A DNA stretch of 7,245 nt from Anaerolineaceae bacterium. Its GTDB lineage: Bacteria > Chloroflexota > Anaerolineae > Anaerolineales > Anaerolineaceae. Under the pieces are notes generated by a model. That model was given only the letters and a program-made list of their open reading frames with translations, did no database searches and was not told the DNA's origin. The stretch covers positions 7,562-14,806 of the forward strand of contig PMIV01000256.1 in the NCBI GenBank assembly GCA_003158355.1. The letters are read 5' to 3'. The position numbers and the translations under genes were made by a program. Shown here in pieces: positions 4,432-7,245 of this stretch (position 1 is its first letter; every line of letters begins with the position of its first letter).

Positions 4432-6789
4432 CTACTTCACTAACCCTTCATCCAGCAAAGCCAGATAGATCTTTTCCCCAGAATAAGGCGGACCTATCAA
4501 ACGAAGTTTAGTGGCATCATAAATGGCATTCCCTAGCGCTGCGATCGTCGGCACCATCGGATGTTCACCCACCCCGCGGGCTCCCCAGGGGCCATCGTCC
4601 TGCGGAACTTCAACATACGGGGTCTCAAATGGGAAATCCGTATCGGCAGTTGTGGCAATGCGATAATCCATGAAGCTGGGGTTAGTCATGACGCCCTTCT
4701 TCAATTTGATCTCTTCGAACATTGCCGAACTTAATCCCTGCACGAAACCGCCCTCGATTTGAGCTTTTACCAGGGTTGGATTAATGGCATGACCCACGTC
4801 GAATGAAGCTGCTGCCCTCAAAACTGTGATCGCACCGGTAGACTTATCAATTTCAATATCCAGTCCTTCGCAGCCGACTGTGTAATGCACTACAGAGCGG
4901 GGACCTTGTCCGGTCTCAGGATCAAGGTTGGTGACATAGGTTGGCATAAAACTGCCGCGTCCAATGATCGGGCCGCCAATCCACCCCTCATTGTTATCCT
5001 TTGGAATACCGTAGATACCAATATTCTTGAGCGTGGTCTCATTTTCAGATTTGTAAGAAACTACAATGCCATTCACAATATCCAGATCTTCCGGTTTTTC
5101 TTTCCAGGCTTCTGCCACGAGGTCCAAAATTTGTTTTCGGGCATCGGCGGCTGCTCTGCGCACGGCATTTCCCATGCTCCAGGTCAAGCGGCTGGCAACA
5201 GTTTGCCATTCATAGGGGCTGTATTGGGTATCGACCGGGCCGGCAATGCGCACATCTTCATACGGCACACCCAAGGCTGCCGCAGCCATTTGCGCCATGA
5301 CCGTAAAGGTACCCTGGCCGATCTCTTGACCGCCCAAACCGACGGTGATCTTTCCATCTTCTGCCAGTTCAACCCAGGCGCTGGAGCCGGCATTTGGCGG
5401 CATTGCCGGGGCTTTCCAGGCAATGGCAATGCCCTTGCCGCGGTATTTATTGAGCGAGCTCGGTGTCTTCACTTCTTTCCAATTGATCGCTTTGGCAACA
5501 TTTTCGATACATTGCACCAGACCATTGGGATGCATCGTCATCCCCGTATCCAAAGTATCGCCGCCTTTAACACCATTGAGCTTGAGGAAATCAACTTTGT
5601 CCAGGCCTGCTTTTTCAGCCAGTTCGTCCATCACCTGATCCAAACCGGTGTGTAACTCAGACATCCCAAATCCGCGATATGCTCCGCCAATGGGATGATT
5701 AGTGTAAACACAAATGGAGTCGGTCTGCACGTTTTCAATATCATAAGGACCAGAACTGGAATAACCAGCGGCGCGGGTTACATTTACGCCGTATTCTGTT
5801 GAACCACCGCCGTCAAAATACATGGTGTTCTTCAGTGCCAGCACACGACCATTTTTATCGCAGCCGGCTTTAACGTGGCTGACGAGTCCCTGGCGCACGA
5901 AGTTGGTAAAGAATTCTTCTTCACGAGTAAGCAGCAATTTCACCGGCCAACCCTTGCATTTGGTTGCCAGGGCCACAGGGATGGCTTCCATGGTAACACC
6001 AGCTTTACTCCCGAACCCGCCGCCAACGTAGGGGGCAATCACTCGCAGATCAGTTGGTGAAATTTCCAGGGTTTCAGCGATAAGGGCACGTTGGGCAAAT
6101 GGAGATTGTGAAGAAGCCCACAAAATGATCTTACCCTTCTCATCCTGCATGGCCACTGCCACGTGCGGTTCAATGGGTACATGCTGAATGTGCGGAACTT
6201 TGAATTTTCGTTCGACCACATATTCACATTTTCCCCAGGCAGATTCAACGTCACCTTTTTTGATCTTGAAATGGTTGGCAATATTGGTTCCCGGTTCGGG
6301 GAAAATGAAGTTTGGTACTTCATACTCGCCCAATTTGGGGTGGATCAATGGAGCTTCTTTAGTCGCGCCATATTCCGGATCGAATACAGGCTCAAGTTCT
6401 TCGTATTCGACATCGATCAATTCCAGTGCTTTCATGGCAATCTCATTGCTGATCGCTGCCACAGCAGCGACACCTTCACCAATAAAACGAACACGATCGA
6501 TCGCCAGGATATTTTTATCTTTTAGATATAGACCAATTTTCTTGGGAAAATCGGCCCCGACAATTACTGCTTTCACGCCGGGTAAAGCCGTTGCTTTACT
6601 GATATCTATTTTTTTGATCAAAGCATGCGGGTACGGGCTGCGTTTCACCCGTGCATACAAAAGCTTTCCGCCAAATTGAATATCATCAGTGTAAATTGCA
6701 GTTCCAGTCACCTTCTCGTAAACATCATTACGAGGCATGCTGGCACCGATTAGACTAGAGACATTTTCTTTCATTTTCTCGTTTGCCAT
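4432..6789 (-). CDS. Molybdopterin-binding catalytic subunit, xanthine dehydrogenase family
   Basis: This is the large subunit of a molybdenum hydroxylase, which adds water-derived oxygen to a carbon of an N-heterocycle or aldehyde and passes electrons to the [2Fe-2S] subunit. The protein has 785 residues, normal for a stand-alone large subunit. The N-terminal 'hammerhead' domain covers about residues 20-140 (MPRNDVYEKVTGTAIYTDDI at 18-37), followed by the cofactor-binding domains. Motifs are SSQSPF (Q228, apical molybdenum ligand contact), GGGFGSKAG (256-264), AYRGFG (370-375), GGQEIGQG (486-493) and GARGVGEHP (736-744) with catalytic E742. By alignment to bovine xanthine oxidase, Q767, R880 and E1261 are kept, but E802 is alanine (A263). 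The ATG at 6789 was chosen because AAGGAG lies 7 bases upstream and the family sequence begins there. The frame is open 39 codons further up, but that part overlaps the small subunit gene and looks non-native. Xanthine, hypoxanthine or another heterocycle could be the substrate. Confidence 0.93.
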   Translation of the reverse strand: MANEKMKENVSSLIGASMPRNDVYEKVTGTAIYTDDIQFGGKLLYARVKRSPYPHALIKKIDISKATALPGVKAVIVGADFPKKIGLYLKDKNILAIDRVRFIGEGVAAVAAISNEIAMKALELIDVEYEELEPVFDPEYGATKEAPLIHPKLGEYEVPNFIFPEPGTNIANHFKIKKGDVESAWGKCEYVVERKFKVPHIQHVPIEPHVAVAMQDEKGKIILWASSQSPFAQRALIAETLEISPTDLRVIAPYVGGGFGSKAGVTMEAIPVALATKCKGWPVKLLLTREEEFFTNFVRQGLVSHVKAGCDKNGRVLALKNTMYFDGGGSTEYGVNVTRAAGYSSSGPYDIENVQTDSICVYTNHPIGGAYRGFGMSELHTGLDQVMDELAEKAGLDKVDFLKLNGVKGGDTLDTGMTMHPNGLVQCIENVAKAINWKEVKTPSSLNKYRGKGIAIAWKAPAMPPNAGSSAWVELAEDGKITVGLGGQEIGQGTFTVMAQMAAAALGVPYEDVRIAGPVDTQYSPYEWQTVASRLTWSMGNAVRRAAADARKQILDLVAEAWKEKPEDLDIVNGIVVSYKSENETTLKNIGIYGIPKDNNEGWIGGPIIGRGSFMPTYVTNLDPETGQGPRSVVHYTVGCEGLDIEIDKSTGAITVLRAAASFDVGHAINPTLVKAQIEGGFVQGLSSAMFEEIKLKKGVMTNPSFMDYRIATTADTDFPFETPYVEVPQDDGPWGARGVGEHPMVPTIAALGNAIYDATKLRLIGPPYSGEKIYLALLDEGLVK

Positions 6790-6796
6790 ATTACGG

Positions 6797-6802
6797 CTCC
6801 TT
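6797..6802 (-). promoter_or_regulatory. Ribosome binding site fixing the start of the molybdenum subunit
   Basis: AAGGAG on the minus strand lies 7 bases before the ATG at 6789. It decides against the upstream ATG at 6906, which sits inside the small subunit gene, and against the ATG five codons downstream at 6774. Confidence 0.8.
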
Positions 6803-6804
6803 AG

Positions 6805-6821
6805 AGGATAAGCTCTATCCT
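6805..6821 (-). other. Small hairpin between the two enzyme subunit genes
   Basis: AGGATA and TATCCT form a perfect 6-bp stem around a 5-base loop, 2 bases upstream of the AAGGAG ribosome binding site. No T tract follows, so it is not a terminator. It may affect translation or mRNA processing between the subunits, or be chance. Confidence 0.3.
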
Positions 6822-6845
6822 TTGCAATCCCATTTAGGGGAAGAA

Positions 6846-7245
6846 CTATATCTTTGCCGCTTCTTTGACGGCTTCGACAATACGGAAATAGCCAGTACAG
6901 CGGCATAGATTCCCAACCAAAGCAGTACGAACTTCCTGCTCTGTCGGGTGCGGGTTTCGTTCAAGCAAAGCAGTCGCTGAGATCAACATGCCCGGGGTGC
7001 AAAAGCCGCATTGAACGCCGCCGGTTTTGATGATCGTCTCCTGAATATTGCTTAATTTTCCATTCTTTGCGAGGCCTTCCACGGTAACGATGACCACGCC
7101 ATCACATTCTGCAGCAAGGACCATGCAGCTATTGACTGGTTCGCCATTCAGTAAGACAGTGCAGGCGCCACATTCACCGGCAGTACAACCATTTTTTGTA
7201 CCGGTGAGAGAAAGTTTCTCGCGCAGCATTGTCAGAAGAGTCATA
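6846..7245 (-). CDS. [2Fe-2S] electron-transfer subunit, xanthine dehydrogenase family (5' end outside the window)
   Basis: This small subunit carries two [2Fe-2S] clusters that move electrons from the molybdenum site towards an FAD subunit. All eight cluster cysteines are present, counted from the first visible methionine. C20, C25, C28 and C40 form the plant-ferredoxin-type cluster (NGCTAGECGAC...NSC). C79, C82, C114 and C116 form the second (CGFC and CRC, a four-helix domain). About 133 residues are visible; family members have about 150-160. The usual N-terminal beta strands before TLLTMLREKL are missing, so the gene should continue past the right edge and the methionine at 7244 is probably internal. 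It ends 56 bases before the catalytic subunit start, in the same operon. The small-then-large order with separate polypeptides resembles bacterial three-subunit enzymes, and the FAD subunit is not in view. Confidence 0.95.
   Translation of the reverse strand, partial: MTLLTMLREKLSLTGTKNGCTAGECGACTVLLNGEPVNSCMVLAAECDGVVIVTVEGLAKNGKLSNIQETIIKTGGVQCGFCTPGMLISATALLERNPHPTEQEVRTALVGNLCRCTGYFRIVEAVKEAAKI

Noticed and set aside
4885..5655. Long plus-strand frame of 256 codons inside the molybdenum subunit gene
   Set aside because: It is the antisense shadow of a well-conserved gene; its composition (many His, Phe and Gly) is typical of reverse-frame artefacts.
6790..6906. A 39-residue N-terminal extension of the molybdenum subunit from the ATG at 6906
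   Set aside because: It overlaps the small subunit gene in another frame, is rich in Arg/Tyr/Cys unlike the family, and a good AAGGAG site supports the start at 6789.
1..7245. CRISPR array, tRNA/rRNA genes, insertion sequence or integrase
   Set aside because: I saw no regularly spaced repeats, no tRNA-like cloverleaf and no transposase or integrase motifs on either strand.

Overview
The window is 7.2 kb of bacterial DNA in which every convincing gene lies on the minus strand, so it reads from right to left. It looks like a purine or related N-heterocycle uptake and oxidation locus. Coding DNA is about 50-60% G+C where I counted it, and the one long gene-free stretch is only 25-28%. The organism is clearly bacterial: Shine-Dalgarno sites, a lipoprotein signal and factor-independent terminators are present. 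The mix of a BMP-type transporter with a three-subunit-style molybdenum hydroxylase fits an anaerobe or facultative anaerobe. Chloroflexota (Anaerolineae-like) is my low-confidence guess, and a Firmicutes relative is not excluded.

Right part (4.4-7.2 kb): two subunits of a xanthine dehydrogenase-family enzyme. The [2Fe-2S] subunit is cut at its 5' end by the window edge and is followed by the molybdopterin-binding catalytic subunit. No FAD subunit is seen; it would be expected to the right of the window. A 12-bp perfect hairpin follows the catalytic gene.

Middle (3.7-4.4 kb): a 62-codon remnant of a cytosine deaminase-like amidohydrolase. It keeps only the N-terminal beta-sandwich strands and stops before the metal-binding barrel. 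An AT-rich gene-free stretch of about 445 bases follows, holding a good promoter match, small palindromes and the leader of the transporter operon.

Left part (1-3.7 kb): a BMP/PnrA-family lipoprotein (substrate-binding protein), a strong intrinsic terminator, a double-domain ABC ATPase, a first permease and the first 19 codons of a second permease. This is the standard layout of a nucleoside or nucleobase ABC importer of the BMP / YufO-P-Q type.

Together the importer would bring in a purine-like compound and the molybdenum enzyme would hydroxylate it. The missing amidohydrolase would have carried out a hydrolytic deamination or ring-opening step. I see no clearly novel system. The most notable points are the truncated amidohydrolase at a sharp composition boundary, and a catalytic subunit that keeps the general catalytic residues but lacks the purine-binding glutamate of classical xanthine dehydrogenase.
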